Assembly: GCF_034006445.1 (NCBI RefSeq)
Contig: NZ_JAVESS010000003.1
Span: forward strand, 248,001 to 312,000
Direction of reading: 5' to 3'
Length of the DNA stretch: 64,000 nt
From: Desulfovibrio sp.
GTDB lineage: Bacteria; Desulfobacterota; Desulfovibrionia; Desulfovibrionales; Desulfovibrionaceae
Each line of letters starts with the position of its first letter. Within the stretch, counting starts at the first letter, position 1. Positions 44,968-53,452 of the stretch are shown piece after piece. The notes under the pieces are model-generated. The model saw only the letters and a program-made list of their open reading frames with translations. It made no database searches and was not told the origin of the DNA. The position numbers were made by a program, and so were the translations under genes.

Positions 44968-46140
44968 ATGAAGTTTCAGGGTATGACTATCGGTGTGCCG
45001 ATGGAAATTATGCACGGCGAACGCCGCGTGTCCGCAACTCCTGATACCGTCAAGAAGATGGTTGCCGAAGGCGCCACGGTTCTGGTCGAGAAGGGCGCGG
45101 GCGACGGCGCGTTCTTCGCTGACGCCGCCTATGTTGAAGCTGGCGGCAAAATTGTTGAGGACGTTCAGGAAATCTTTGCCAAGTCCGACGTGATCCTGAA
45201 GGTCAAGGAACCCCTGTTCAACAAAAAAGTGAACAAGCACGAAGCGGAAATGGTGCGTGACGGCCAGTACCTGATCACGTTCCTGCATCCCGCCGCGCCT
45301 GTGAACCATGAAATGATGAAGAAGCTGGCGGCCACGGGCGTGATCAGCATCACGCTTGACGGCATCCCGCGTATATCGCGCGCTCAGGGCATGGACGCCC
45401 TGACCTCCATGAGCACTGTGGCCGGCTACAAGGGCGTGCTCATGGCCGCCAACCGCCTGGCCAAGTTCATGCCCATGGTGGGCACGGCCGTGGGCGTTAT
45501 CAAACCCGCCAACGTGCTGGTCATCGGCACGGGCGTGGCCGGCCTTCAGGCCGTCGCCACCGCCAAGCGCCTTGGCGCTGTTGTGACCGCCGTGGACATC
45601 CGTCCCGACGCGCGCGAACAGTCCACAAGCCTTGGCGCCAAGTGCTTTGACGTGGGCGTGCCCGCCGATGTGGCCATTGGCGAAGGCGGCTATGCCCAGC
45701 GCCTGAGCGACGAATGGCTGCACAAGGAACGTGAGGCCCTGAAGCCCCTGGTGAAGGATTCGGACATCATCATCCTGTCCGCCCTGATCCCCGGCAAGCT
45801 GGCCCCCATCCTGATCACCGCAGACATGGTGGCCTCTATGGCTCCCGGCTCCAGCATCGTTGACATCTCCATTGACCAGGGCGGCAACTGCGAGCTGACC
45901 GACGCTGGTGAAGTGGTGGTCAAGCACGGCGTGACCATTGACGGCACCAAGAACATCCCCGGCATGATGCCCACGAGCTCCACCTGGATGTTCGCCAACA
46001 ACGTGTTCCAGCTGCTTTCCTTCCTGGCCAAGGACGGCAAGATCGTGCTGGACAGAACCGACCCCATCATCGAATCCACGCTGACCACCATCGACAAGCA
46101 GATTGTCCACCGTGGCGCGCGTGAGGCCATGGGCTTATAG
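44968..46140 (+). CDS. pntA: NAD(P)+ transhydrogenase alpha subunit, NAD(H)-binding domain I (split form)
   Basis: 390 residues; only domain I, as in Rhodospirillum PntAA. Start resembles alanine dehydrogenase, but PRISRAQGMDALTSMSTVAGYKGVLMAA, VLVIGTGVAGLQAVATAKRLG (Rossmann with Asp in VTAVDIRPD, an NAD mark) and ALIPGKLAPILIT are transhydrogenase. Transfers hydride between NAD(H) here and the nucleotide held by domain III of PntB. RBS AAGGAG. Confidence 0.93.
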   Translation: MKFQGMTIGVPMEIMHGERRVSATPDTVKKMVAEGATVLVEKGAGDGAFFADAAYVEAGGKIVEDVQEIFAKSDVILKVKEPLFNKKVNKHEAEMVRDGQYLITFLHPAAPVNHEMMKKLAATGVISITLDGIPRISRAQGMDALTSMSTVAGYKGVLMAANRLAKFMPMVGTAVGVIKPANVLVIGTGVAGLQAVATAKRLGAVVTAVDIRPDAREQSTSLGAKCFDVGVPADVAIGEGGYAQRLSDEWLHKEREALKPLVKDSDIIILSALIPGKLAPILITADMVASMAPGSSIVDISIDQGGNCELTDAGEVVVKHGVTIDGTKNIPGMMPTSSTWMFANNVFQLLSFLAKDGKIVLDRTDPIIESTLTTIDKQIVHRGAREAMGL

Positions 46141-46262
46141 AACCGAGCAGGATTCTGCCGGAAATCGCATTTCCGGCAGAATCCACGCCGCAAACGGCGC
46201 GCTGCACTCCTGTGCGGCGCCAGGGCATGTAAACTTTTTCAAAGTCACATGCGCTGGGTTAC
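46141..46262 (+). repeat. Half family C element inside the pnt operon
   Basis: Contains a perfect ATTCTGCCGGAAATCGC/..CATTTCCGGCAGAAT hairpin (about 46151-46181), CGCGCTGCAC, and AAACTTTTTCAAAGTC. Lies between pntA and its membrane partner. Confidence 0.65.
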
Positions 46263-46337
46263 AGCGGAGTGTCCGGGCGGCGCTTGCCACCCGGACATCT
46301 CGCATGGGCCCCGGAAAAAAAATTCAAGGAAGAGCAT

Positions 46338-46619
46338 ATGACCCCAATTACCCTGCTGGCAGTGTTCGTTGCCGCGACGCTGCTTGGCTACAAGATCATC
46401 AGCCATGTGCCGAGCCTGCTGCACACGCCCCTGATGTCGGCCATGAATGCCCTTTCGGGCGTCATCATTCTTGGTGCGGTGACGGCGACCTATCTTGCGG
46501 GCTCCGTCTTTTTCACCATACTGGGCGCCATTTCCGTCGCCATGGCCATTGTGAACGTTTTCGGCGGGTTTGACATTACTCACAAAATGCTTCGAATGGT
46601 CGCCGGGAAAAAGAAGTAA
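46338..46619 (+). CDS. NAD(P)+ transhydrogenase alpha subunit 2, membrane part
   Basis: 93 residues, three hydrophobic helices (ITLLAVFVAATLLGY, ALSGVIILGAVTATYLAG, FFTILGAISVAMAIVNVFGGF). SVPSLLHTPLMSAMNALSG-like segment and GGFDITHKML are typical of PntAB. Together with the PntB membrane helices it forms the proton channel. ATG 46338 follows AAGGAAGAG. Confidence 0.92.
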   Translation: MTPITLLAVFVAATLLGYKIISHVPSLLHTPLMSAMNALSGVIILGAVTATYLAGSVFFTILGAISVAMAIVNVFGGFDITHKMLRMVAGKKK

Positions 46620-46674
46620 CCCTTCATTCTGGCCTCTGCTACAACCATAAATCAGAAGAAAGGGTTGCTGTGAC

Positions 46675-49600
46675 ATGAATGCACTAACCTACAACATAAT
46701 TGCCGGACTTCTTGTGGCGTCTGTACTGTTTGGTCTACGCCTCATGAACAAGGTTCCCACTGCGGTCAAGGGCAATCTTTTTTGCGCTTCGGCCATGGGC
46801 CTCGCCATCCTTGTGACCATGTTCAAGGACGGCTCCATGACGTCTCCCACGCTGTGGCTGGCCATTGCCGTGGGTATGACGCTGGGCCTTACCCTGTCCA
46901 ACAAGGTCAAGATGATCCAGATGCCGCAGATGGTAGCCTTTCTGCACGGCATCGGCGGCGGTGCCGCTGCCATTGTGAGCTTTCTTGTACTGACGGACAC
47001 GGGCGCGCCCTCGGCCTTTGAACGCGGCAGCGCCTGCCTGGCCATGGCCATGGGCATGACCACCATTACTGGCTCCTTTGTGGCCGCAGGCAAACTGCAT
47101 CAGATACTGCCGCAAAAACCCATTATCCTGCCCGACCACACCAGGATTATTCTGTCCATTCTGGGTGTTATGGGCTTTTCCGTGCTTATGGGCACGATGT
47201 TTCCGCACTTTTTGTTCGGCTTTTTCATCTTCATGATGCTTTTGTCGGGCACGGCCTTTGGCATAGGGTTCACCATCCGCGTGGGCGGAGCCGACATGCC
47301 CATCACCATCTCGCTGCTGAACTCCATGGGCGGCGTTTGCGCCGCCATTGCGGGTTTTGCGGTGAGCGATCCCCTGCTGGTGGCCATCGGCGGCATCATC
47401 GGTTCTTCGGGCTTTTTGCTGACGCGCATCATGTGCAAGGCCATGAACAGAAAGCTGCTGTCCATCCTGCTTGGCGAGTCCTCTGTGGTCACGCCCGCTC
47501 GTGGGGCTGCGCCCAAGGCTGCCGCAGCTGCTCCGGCCCCTGTCAAATCCACTGAGGCCGAAGTGGCCAAGCTGGTGCAGAACGCCAAAAACGTGATCAT
47601 CGTGCCAGGCTACGGCATGGCCCTTGCCCAGGCCCAGTACAAGGTCAAGCAGCTTGCCGACCTTCTGGAAAGCAAGGGAGCCAAGGTGAGCTACGGCATC
47701 CATCCCGTGGCGGGGCGCATGCCCGGCCATATGAACGTGCTGCTTGCCGAAGCCAATGTGGACTACGAAAATCTGCTTGAAATGGACACGGTTAACCCGA
47801 TGTTCGCCGATGCCGACCTTGTGGTCATCGTGGGCGCCAACGACGTGGTGAACCCTGCGGCCAACAGCGCGGAAGGCACGCCCATTTACGGCATGCCCAT
47901 TCTTGATGCCGAAAAGGCCAAGAACATCATCATCTGCAACTATGACAGCAAGCCGGGCTATGCCGGCGTGCCCAACCCCCTGTATGAGCGCGCTGGTGTG
48001 CACCTCATGCTGGGCGACGCGGCCAAGACCTTTGATACCCTGCTGCACTATGCCCAGGGCAATGCCCCGGCCGAGCAAAGCGCCGCCCCATCCGGCGGAG
48101 ACAGCAAGGAAGCCGCAGCCGCCAAGCTGGTACACAACGCCAAGAGCGTGATTATCGTGCCCGGTTATGGTATGGCGCTGGCCCAGGCCCAGCACAAGGT
48201 CAAGCAGCTTGCTGACACGCTGGAAGCCAAGGGCGTCAAGGTGAGCTACGGCATCCATCCCGTGGCGGGGCGCATGCCCGGCCACATGAACGTGCTGCTT
48301 GCCGAAGCCAACGTGGATTACGAAGATCTGCTCGAAATGGATACCGTGAACCCGATGTTTGCGGAGACCGACCTTGTGGTGGTCATCGGGGCCAACGACG
48401 TGGTGAACCCTGCGGCCAACACGGCTGAAGGCACGCCCATCTACGGCATGCCCATCCTCAAGGCTGAAGAAGCCAAGGGCATCATCATCTGCAACTATGA
48501 CGACAAGCCGGGCTACGCTGGCGTGCCCAACCCCCTGTATACCCGTGACGGCGTGATCCTCATGACAGGCGACGCGGCCAAGACCGTGGACCGTCTGGTG
48601 AGCTTCGCCCAGGGCGAAAGCCCCGCCGCAGCCGCCCCATCCGGCGGCGACAGCAAGGAAGCCGCGGCCGCCAGGCTGGTGCAGAACGCCAAAAACGTGG
48701 TCATCGTACCCGGCTACGGCATGGCCCTTGCCCAGGCCCAGTACAAGGTCAAGCAGCTTGCCGACCTTCTGGAAAGCAAGGGAGCCAAGGTGAGCTACGG
48801 CATCCATCCCGTGGCGGGGCGCATGCCCGGCCACATGAACGTGCTGCTCGCCGAAGCCAATGTGGACTACGAACATCTGCTTGAAATGGACACCGTGAAC
48901 CCGATGTTTGCGGAATCCGACCTTGTGGTCATCGTTGGAGCCAACGACGTGGTGAACCCTGCGGCCAACAGTGCGGAAGGCACGCCCATTTACGGCATGC
49001 CCATCCTCAAGGCCGAAGAAGCCAAGAACATCATCATCTGCAACTACGACGACAAGCCTGGTTACGCCGGTGTGCCCAACCCCCTGTATACCCGCGATGG
49101 GGTAATCCTCATGACGGGCGATGCCTCCAAGAGCTTTGACAAGCTGCTGGCCTACGCACAGGGCGAAAGCCCGGCGGGGGCCGCTCCTGCCGCTCCTGCG
49201 GCTGGCGGAGATCAGGTGGACAAGGTGCTCAGGGACGCCAAAAGCGTCGTTATCGTGCCCGGTTACGGCATGGCACTGGCCCAGGCCCAGCACAAGGTCA
49301 AGCAGCTTGCCGACCTGCTGGAATCCAGGGGCGTCAAGGTGAGCTACGGTATCCATCCCGTGGCGGGGCGCATGCCCGGCCACATGAACGTGCTGCTTGC
49401 CGAAGCCAACGTGGATTACGAAGACCTGCTTGAAATGGACGTGGTGAATCCGATGTTTGCCGAAGCCGATCTGGCCATCGTCATCGGGGCCAACGACGTG
49501 GTGAACCCTGCGGCCAACACGGCCGAGGGCACGCCCATTTACGGCATGCCCATCCTCAAGGCTGGCGAGGCCAAAAACGTCATCATCTGCAACTATGACG

Positions 49601-49716
49601 ACAAGCCCGGCTATGCCGGGGTGGACAACACCCTGTACGGCAAGCCCGGCGTCATCATGATGCTTGGCGATGCCTCTGCCACCATGGACAAGCTCATAGG
49701 CATACTCCAGAAGTAG
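46675..49716 (+). CDS. pntB: NAD(P)+ transhydrogenase beta subunit with four tandem domain III copies
   Basis: 1013 residues against about 460 in normal PntB. Residues 1-270 are membrane domain II and retain the proton-path residues (His in AFLHGIGGG, Asn in ISLLNSMGG). A Pro/Ala linker follows, then four copies of domain III, with core strands starting at residues 306, 491, 674 and 857, joined by short Ala/Pro/Gly linkers (about 20 residues). Each copy keeps VPGYGMALAQAQ, HPVAGRMPGHMNVLLAEA, GANDVVNPAA and GYAGV. In each the Lys-Arg-Ser that binds the NADP 2'-phosphate in E. coli PntB reads Asn-Tyr-Asp (422-424, 607-609, 790-792, 973-975). Follows the two alpha genes. Confidence 0.95.
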   Translation: MNALTYNIIAGLLVASVLFGLRLMNKVPTAVKGNLFCASAMGLAILVTMFKDGSMTSPTLWLAIAVGMTLGLTLSNKVKMIQMPQMVAFLHGIGGGAAAIVSFLVLTDTGAPSAFERGSACLAMAMGMTTITGSFVAAGKLHQILPQKPIILPDHTRIILSILGVMGFSVLMGTMFPHFLFGFFIFMMLLSGTAFGIGFTIRVGGADMPITISLLNSMGGVCAAIAGFAVSDPLLVAIGGIIGSSGFLLTRIMCKAMNRKLLSILLGESSVVTPARGAAPKAAAAAPAPVKSTEAEVAKLVQNAKNVIIVPGYGMALAQAQYKVKQLADLLESKGAKVSYGIHPVAGRMPGHMNVLLAEANVDYENLLEMDTVNPMFADADLVVIVGANDVVNPAANSAEGTPIYGMPILDAEKAKNIIICNYDSKPGYAGVPNPLYERAGVHLMLGDAAKTFDTLLHYAQGNAPAEQSAAPSGGDSKEAAAAKLVHNAKSVIIVPGYGMALAQAQHKVKQLADTLEAKGVKVSYGIHPVAGRMPGHMNVLLAEANVDYEDLLEMDTVNPMFAETDLVVVIGANDVVNPAANTAEGTPIYGMPILKAEEAKGIIICNYDDKPGYAGVPNPLYTRDGVILMTGDAAKTVDRLVSFAQGESPAAAAPSGGDSKEAAAARLVQNAKNVVIVPGYGMALAQAQYKVKQLADLLESKGAKVSYGIHPVAGRMPGHMNVLLAEANVDYEHLLEMDTVNPMFAESDLVVIVGANDVVNPAANSAEGTPIYGMPILKAEEAKNIIICNYDDKPGYAGVPNPLYTRDGVILMTGDASKSFDKLLAYAQGESPAGAAPAAPAAGGDQVDKVLRDAKSVVIVPGYGMALAQAQHKVKQLADLLESRGVKVSYGIHPVAGRMPGHMNVLLAEANVDYEDLLEMDVVNPMFAEADLAIVIGANDVVNPAANTAEGTPIYGMPILKAGEAKNVIICNYDDKPGYAGVDNTLYGKPGVIMMLGDASATMDKLIGILQK
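47590..48144 (+). repeat. Domain III repeat unit 1 in pntB (type A)
   Basis: 555 bases. Marks: AQYKVKQL, ESKGAKV, VVIVGAND, ANSAEG. Confidence 0.9.
48145..48693 (+). repeat. Domain III repeat unit 2 in pntB (type B)
   Basis: 549 bases. Marks: AQHKVKQL, EAKGVKV, VVVIGAND, ANTAEG. Confidence 0.9.
48694..49242 (+). repeat. Domain III repeat unit 3 in pntB (type A)
   Basis: 549 bases. Marks as unit 1: AQYKVKQL, ESKGAKV, VVIVGAND, ANSAEG. The end (LYTRDGVILMTGDA) is like unit 2, so the unit is a mosaic. Confidence 0.9.
49243..49713 (+). repeat. Domain III repeat unit 4 in pntB (type B)
   Basis: Last unit, no linker after it. Marks: AQHKVKQL, ESRGVKV, AIVIGAND, ANTAEG. Closest to the C-terminus of ordinary PntB (VDNTLYGKPGVIMMLGDA). 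Confidence 0.9.
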
Positions 49717-49764
49717 CGCCACAGCGCGATTACCACAGCGCAATTATCCCTGCGCAATTACCGG

Positions 49765-49797
49765 GGGGCGCATTCTTCCATGCGAAGAATGCGCCCC
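49765..49797 (+). terminator. Hairpin after pntB
   Basis: GGGGCGCATTCTT pairs with AAGAATGCGCCCC; only a weak T-rich stretch follows (TCATTTTCG). Confidence 0.7.
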
Positions 49798-49929
49798 TCG
49801 TCATTTTCGTCATTGAGGTGCGGAAGCAATGGGAGTATGCAGTGCGGACGGCGGGTTCTGGCCCGCCAAATCATGACGCGGCCAGCGCATAAATGTAAAG
49901 ACTACGAAGCCGCGTGAAGGAAGGATTGT

Positions 49930-50433
49930 ATGACGACGCTGATCGCACTTTTTGCCGTGGGCCTCACCGGAGGCCTGGTTTTTGACTACTTTGACCTGCC
50001 GGGCGGCCCCATGACTGGGGCCATGGTGGCCGTGGTCATTTTTAAAAGCCTCGGCTCCGTCAGCACGCCGTTCATGCCGCACTGGATCCGGTATGTGGTG
50101 TACGGCTGCGTGGGCGTGATCGTTGGCAATATGTACAGTCCCGGCATGCTGAGCGTTGTGCGTGAAACGTGGCCCATCATGCTGCTTTCGACCTTTATCA
50201 TTCTCGCCGCCGGTCTCGGCTGTTCCTGGATAAGCATGCGCTTTGGCGGCATGAGCGCCGAGGGCGCCTACCTTGCCACCAGCCCCGGCGGCTTCAACGC
50301 CATCATGGCCCTGGCCGGAGATGCGGGACGCGAAGCGCCTATGATTATGGTGTATCACCTGGTGCGCATCTATGCCATTGTGCTGCTGTCGCCGCTCATA
50401 GCCAAGCTGCTGGTTCTTATGGCTAAGCTCTAG
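49930..50433 (+). CDS. AbrB-family (ammonia monooxygenase-like) membrane protein, single repeat
   Basis: 167 residues, about five membrane helices. GGLVFDYFDLPGGPMTGAMVAVVIFKS and FGGMSAEGAYLATSPGGFNAIMALAGD are one copy of the Gneg_AbrB_dup unit; usual members have two such units (about 350 residues), so this is half size and may form dimers. Function unknown. RBS AAGGA before ATG 49930. A hairpin separates it from pntB. Confidence 0.85.
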   Translation: MTTLIALFAVGLTGGLVFDYFDLPGGPMTGAMVAVVIFKSLGSVSTPFMPHWIRYVVYGCVGVIVGNMYSPGMLSVVRETWPIMLLSTFIILAAGLGCSWISMRFGGMSAEGAYLATSPGGFNAIMALAGDAGREAPMIMVYHLVRIYAIVLLSPLIAKLLVLMAKL

Positions 50434-50456
50434 TGAATCTGGCTCACGCAGCCGCC

Positions 50457-50530
50457 AGAGCAATTTTACTTTGAAATTGCTCCAAGAGTTTTAGGGGGAG
50501 GGGCGTGGGGGAGAGTCCTCCCCCACAAAT
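50457..50530 (-). repeat. Small C-type hairpin plus shortened family A copy 6
   Basis: AGAGCAATTTTACTTTGAAATTGCT hairpin (50457-50482), then GTTTTAGGGGGAGGGGCGTG and GGGGGAGAGTCCTCCCCCAC, where the CCCTTTTGCAAAAGGG part has been lost. Confidence 0.75.
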
Positions 50531-50549
50531 CCTCGCATACGCTAAATCC

Positions 50550-52826
50550 CTAGGCGGTCAGTTCCACGCGCACCCGCAGAGCAGCGGCCACCATATTTTC
50601 CAGGGCCGGATAAGCCTCTTCCCAGCGCCGTGTCTTGAGGCCGCAGTCGGGGTTGACCCAAAGCTGGCTTTTGTCGATGTGCTGCAGCGCCAGGTGCAGC
50701 AGACGCACCATCTCGTCCGCCGTGGGAATGCGCGGGCTGTGGATATCATACACGCCGGGGCCGACCTCGCCCACATAGTGAAAGCGGGTGAAGGCGTCCA
50801 GCAGTTCCATGCCGCTGCGGCTGGATTCGATGCTGATGACGTCGGCGTCCATGCGCGCGATGGCGGGCAGGATGGCGTTGAATTCGCTGTAGCACATGTG
50901 GGTGTGCATCTGTGTGCGATCTTCAACGCCAGTGGACGCCAGAAGAAAGGCATCCACGGCCCATTGCAGGTACACGGCGGCCTCGGCCGCAGTAAGGGGC
51001 ATGCCTTCGCGCAGGGCGGCCTCGTCTATCTGGATGATGTGTATGCCCGCCGCCTCAAGGTCACTGACCTCGTCGCGGATGGCCAGGGCGATCTGGCGGC
51101 AGACTTCGCTGCGCGGCAGGTCGTCGCGCACGAAGCTCCAGCAGAGGATGGTCACTGGCCCGGTGAGCATGCCCTTGACCGGCTTTTGCGTCAGGGACTG
51201 GGCATAGCGCGCCCAGGCCACGGTCATAGGGGCCTTGCGGTACACGTCGCCATAAATGACGGGCGGCTTGACGCAGCGGCTGCCGTAGCTCTGCACCCAG
51301 CCATTGCGCGTAAAGCAGAATCCGCCAAGCTGCTGGCCAAAATACTCCACCATATCGTTGCGCTCGGCCTCGCCGTGCACGAGAACGTCCAGCCCAAGTT
51401 CCTCCTGCTTTTTGATGCAGGCGGCAATCTCGGCCTTGATGGCGGCTTCGTAGTCGGCCGGGGTCATTTGACCGCGTTTGAAGGCCAGCCGCGTCTTACG
51501 GATATGGTCTGTCTGCGGGAAAGAACCGATGGTGGTGGTGGGCAGAAGCGGCAGACGCAGCCAGGCCTGGGCCTGCTTGCGCGCGGCGAAGGGGGATTTG
51601 CGGGCCAGCATGGCCGGGGTCACTGCGGCGGCGCGCTCACGCACCCGTGTCAGCACCGTGTCGGCATGGGCCTGAGCCTCGGCCAGCACGGCGGCGTTGG
51701 CTGCCAGAATGTCCGCGCCCTGGTCAAGGGCAATGGCTTTGAGGTCGGCCAGTTCCGCGCATTTCTGCACGGCAAAAGCCATGCGGCTTCTGATGTGGGC
51801 GGGCAGGTCGGTTTCTTCCGCGAGATCCACGGGGCTGTGCAAAAGCGAGCAGGAAGAGGCCAGAAGCACACGATCAGCGCCAAGAGCGTTCACGGCGCGG
51901 GTCATGAGGCTGGCGGCCTGCGCGTAGTCGGTCTTCCAGATATTGCGTCCGTTGACCAGTCCGAGGGACAGGGCCATGTGATCGGGCAGGGCGGCGAGCA
52001 CGGCGTCCAACTGGCCGGAGCCGCGCACAAGGTCGATATGCAGGGCCGCGCAGCCGCTGTTTATGGCCAGGGCAAGGTGATTTTCCAGCGGGCCGAAGTA
52101 GGTCGCCAGCAAGAGCCTGGCTGACCCGGCGCGGGCCACCGCCGCATTGAGCGTGGCGTACGCTTCGGTGAACCGCTCTGCTGCTGTGGCAGGCAGCAGT
52201 TCGGTGCAGAGCACAGGCTCTTCAATCTGGATGCAGTTGCAAAGAGGAGCCAGTTGTTCCAGCAGCCCCGCATAGGTTGCCAGCACCTCGTCCAGCCGCG
52301 TCCACGGGTCTGCGCCGTTCTGGCCCTTGGCCAGAGCCAGCCAGGTGAAGGGGCCGATGATGGAGGCCTTGGGCGTGAAGCCCCTGGCGGCGGCGCGCCG
52401 AGTCGCTTCCAGCACGGGGTGTTCGCCTGGCGTCCAGACGGCGTCGGCTTCGATTTCCGGCACAAGATAGTGGTAGTTGGTGTCAAACCACTTGGTCATC
52501 TCCATGGCCGGAATGTTGCGTGAGGCGTCCCCTCGCGCCAGAGCGAAATAGCGCGTCAGGGCGTCCTTGCCGCAGCGGGCAAAGCGGGCGGGCACAGCCC
52601 CAAGCATGAGGCTTGTGTCCAGCATGCGGTCATAGAGGGAAAAATCGCCCGTGGTCACGTAGCTCAGCCCAGCTTCGCGCTGGATGGCCCAATGGCTTTC
52701 CTGAAGCTGGTGCGCTGTGCCGGTGAGGTCCTGGGCGGACGTGTCGCCACGCCAGAAAGATTCGAGAGCCTGTTTCAGCTCACGCTGCCTGCCCATGGAG
52801 GGAAAGCCGAGAATGTGGGTACGCAT
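50550..52826 (-). CDS. metE: Cobalamin-independent methionine synthase
   Basis: 758 residues. Transfers methyl from methyl-tetrahydrofolate (polyglutamate) to homocysteine. N-terminal folate half starts THILGFPSMGRQRELKQALE; C-terminal half starts near 435 with LPTTTIGSFPQTDHIRK. Zinc ligands: His/Cys in MHTHMCYSEF, Cys in NPDCGLKTR near the C-terminus, and Glu in LVHGEAERNDMVEYF. ATG 52824-52826 follows AAAGGAG. A cobalamin riboswitch upstream should turn it off when B12 is available. Confidence 0.96.
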   Translation of the reverse strand: MRTHILGFPSMGRQRELKQALESFWRGDTSAQDLTGTAHQLQESHWAIQREAGLSYVTTGDFSLYDRMLDTSLMLGAVPARFARCGKDALTRYFALARGDASRNIPAMEMTKWFDTNYHYLVPEIEADAVWTPGEHPVLEATRRAAARGFTPKASIIGPFTWLALAKGQNGADPWTRLDEVLATYAGLLEQLAPLCNCIQIEEPVLCTELLPATAAERFTEAYATLNAAVARAGSARLLLATYFGPLENHLALAINSGCAALHIDLVRGSGQLDAVLAALPDHMALSLGLVNGRNIWKTDYAQAASLMTRAVNALGADRVLLASSCSLLHSPVDLAEETDLPAHIRSRMAFAVQKCAELADLKAIALDQGADILAANAAVLAEAQAHADTVLTRVRERAAAVTPAMLARKSPFAARKQAQAWLRLPLLPTTTIGSFPQTDHIRKTRLAFKRGQMTPADYEAAIKAEIAACIKKQEELGLDVLVHGEAERNDMVEYFGQQLGGFCFTRNGWVQSYGSRCVKPPVIYGDVYRKAPMTVAWARYAQSLTQKPVKGMLTGPVTILCWSFVRDDLPRSEVCRQIALAIRDEVSDLEAAGIHIIQIDEAALREGMPLTAAEAAVYLQWAVDAFLLASTGVEDRTQMHTHMCYSEFNAILPAIARMDADVISIESSRSGMELLDAFTRFHYVGEVGPGVYDIHSPRIPTADEMVRLLHLALQHIDKSQLWVNPDCGLKTRRWEEAYPALENMVAAALRVRVELTA

Positions 52827-53035
52827 GGTTGCTCCTTTCATATGGTGTTGAAAGGGCAGTCTTTTTCACGCTAGAGCTTGTATACCTGAAATGGCGCATG
52901 ACCTGCCGGTCTTGCCGCCACTTCACAATACGGATGCAATCCGTACCGACGCGCGGCATGGGAATGCCGCACGGCTCTGGCCGGGCGCGCCAACGCCTGA
53001 CCGGGCACTTGCCTGAACGCGAGACAGTACTGCCT
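52827..53035 (-). other. metE leader between riboswitch and start codon
   Basis: About 210 bases of leader. Contains hairpins TACGGA..TCCGTA (about 52928-52944) and CGGCAT..ATGCCG (about 52955-52970). No U run is seen, so control may be through translation or Rho. Confidence 0.5.
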
Positions 53036-53054
53036 TGCCGCCGGATGGCGGCAG

Positions 53055-53260
53055 GTGATGAGGCGTCTCCTGGCTTCCGGCCCCTGCGCGTTTGTGGTTG
53101 CGCGTGGCCGTACCTTCCCGTCCCCGGAGCAGACCGATGCTGCGAATGTGCATTCACAACATGTTGTCGGCTGGTCGGTGGACAGTGGTACGGCGCGGGT
53201 TTGTGCCGATTACAGTGGCGCGTCCGCAACGGATTTTCACCGTTTTCCGTTTCTCATCAC
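53055..53260 (-). promoter_or_regulatory. Cobalamin (AdoCbl-type) riboswitch controlling metE
   Basis: On the minus strand: P1 stem GTGATGAG (53253-53260) pairs exactly with CTCATCAC (53055-53062); GGTGAAAATCC, GCGCCACTGTAA and ACGGGAAGG follow in the right order; the B12 box GCCAGGAGACG is at 53064-53074. A GCCGCC/GGCGGC hairpin (53037-53052) right behind it is the likely expression platform. Confidence 0.92.
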
Positions 53261-53452
53261 AATATCTAGATAAGTTGATATATAACGGCGGCCACGGTGT
53301 CAAGTGCAGACAGGCAAAGAATGCGGGTGGCCTCTCCTGAGTCCCAGGGCGGAATGCCGCTGAGCCGCCATACAAGGCAGCTTTGATCTGGGGTAGTTTT
53401 GATCCCGTGTGGGGCGGAAAGGCGCAGCCCCGCAACAGACTGAACCAAATAA
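53261..53452. other. Promoter region of the metE riboswitch transcript
   Basis: No gene. An AT-rich stretch (53258-53285) lies just upstream of the riboswitch. Confidence 0.35.

Noticed and set aside
44968..46140. Alanine dehydrogenase (tempting next to alr and an amino-acid permease)
   Set aside because: PRISRAQ, MSTVAGYKG and ALIPGKLAP blocks and the following membrane subunits show it is transhydrogenase PntA.
46735..49743. A 1002-codon open frame on the minus strand, antisense to pntB
   Set aside because: It exists because GC-biased codons of the repeated domain III give a stop-free antisense frame. The plus-strand product has full family motifs; the antisense product is His/Val/Gly rich with no recognisable domain.
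50505..52124. 539-codon frame antisense to metE
   Set aside because: Codon-bias shadow of metE; starts inside a repeat element.
53276..53450. Small minus-strand frames upstream of the metE riboswitch
   Set aside because: They cover the riboswitch and promoter and have no coding features.
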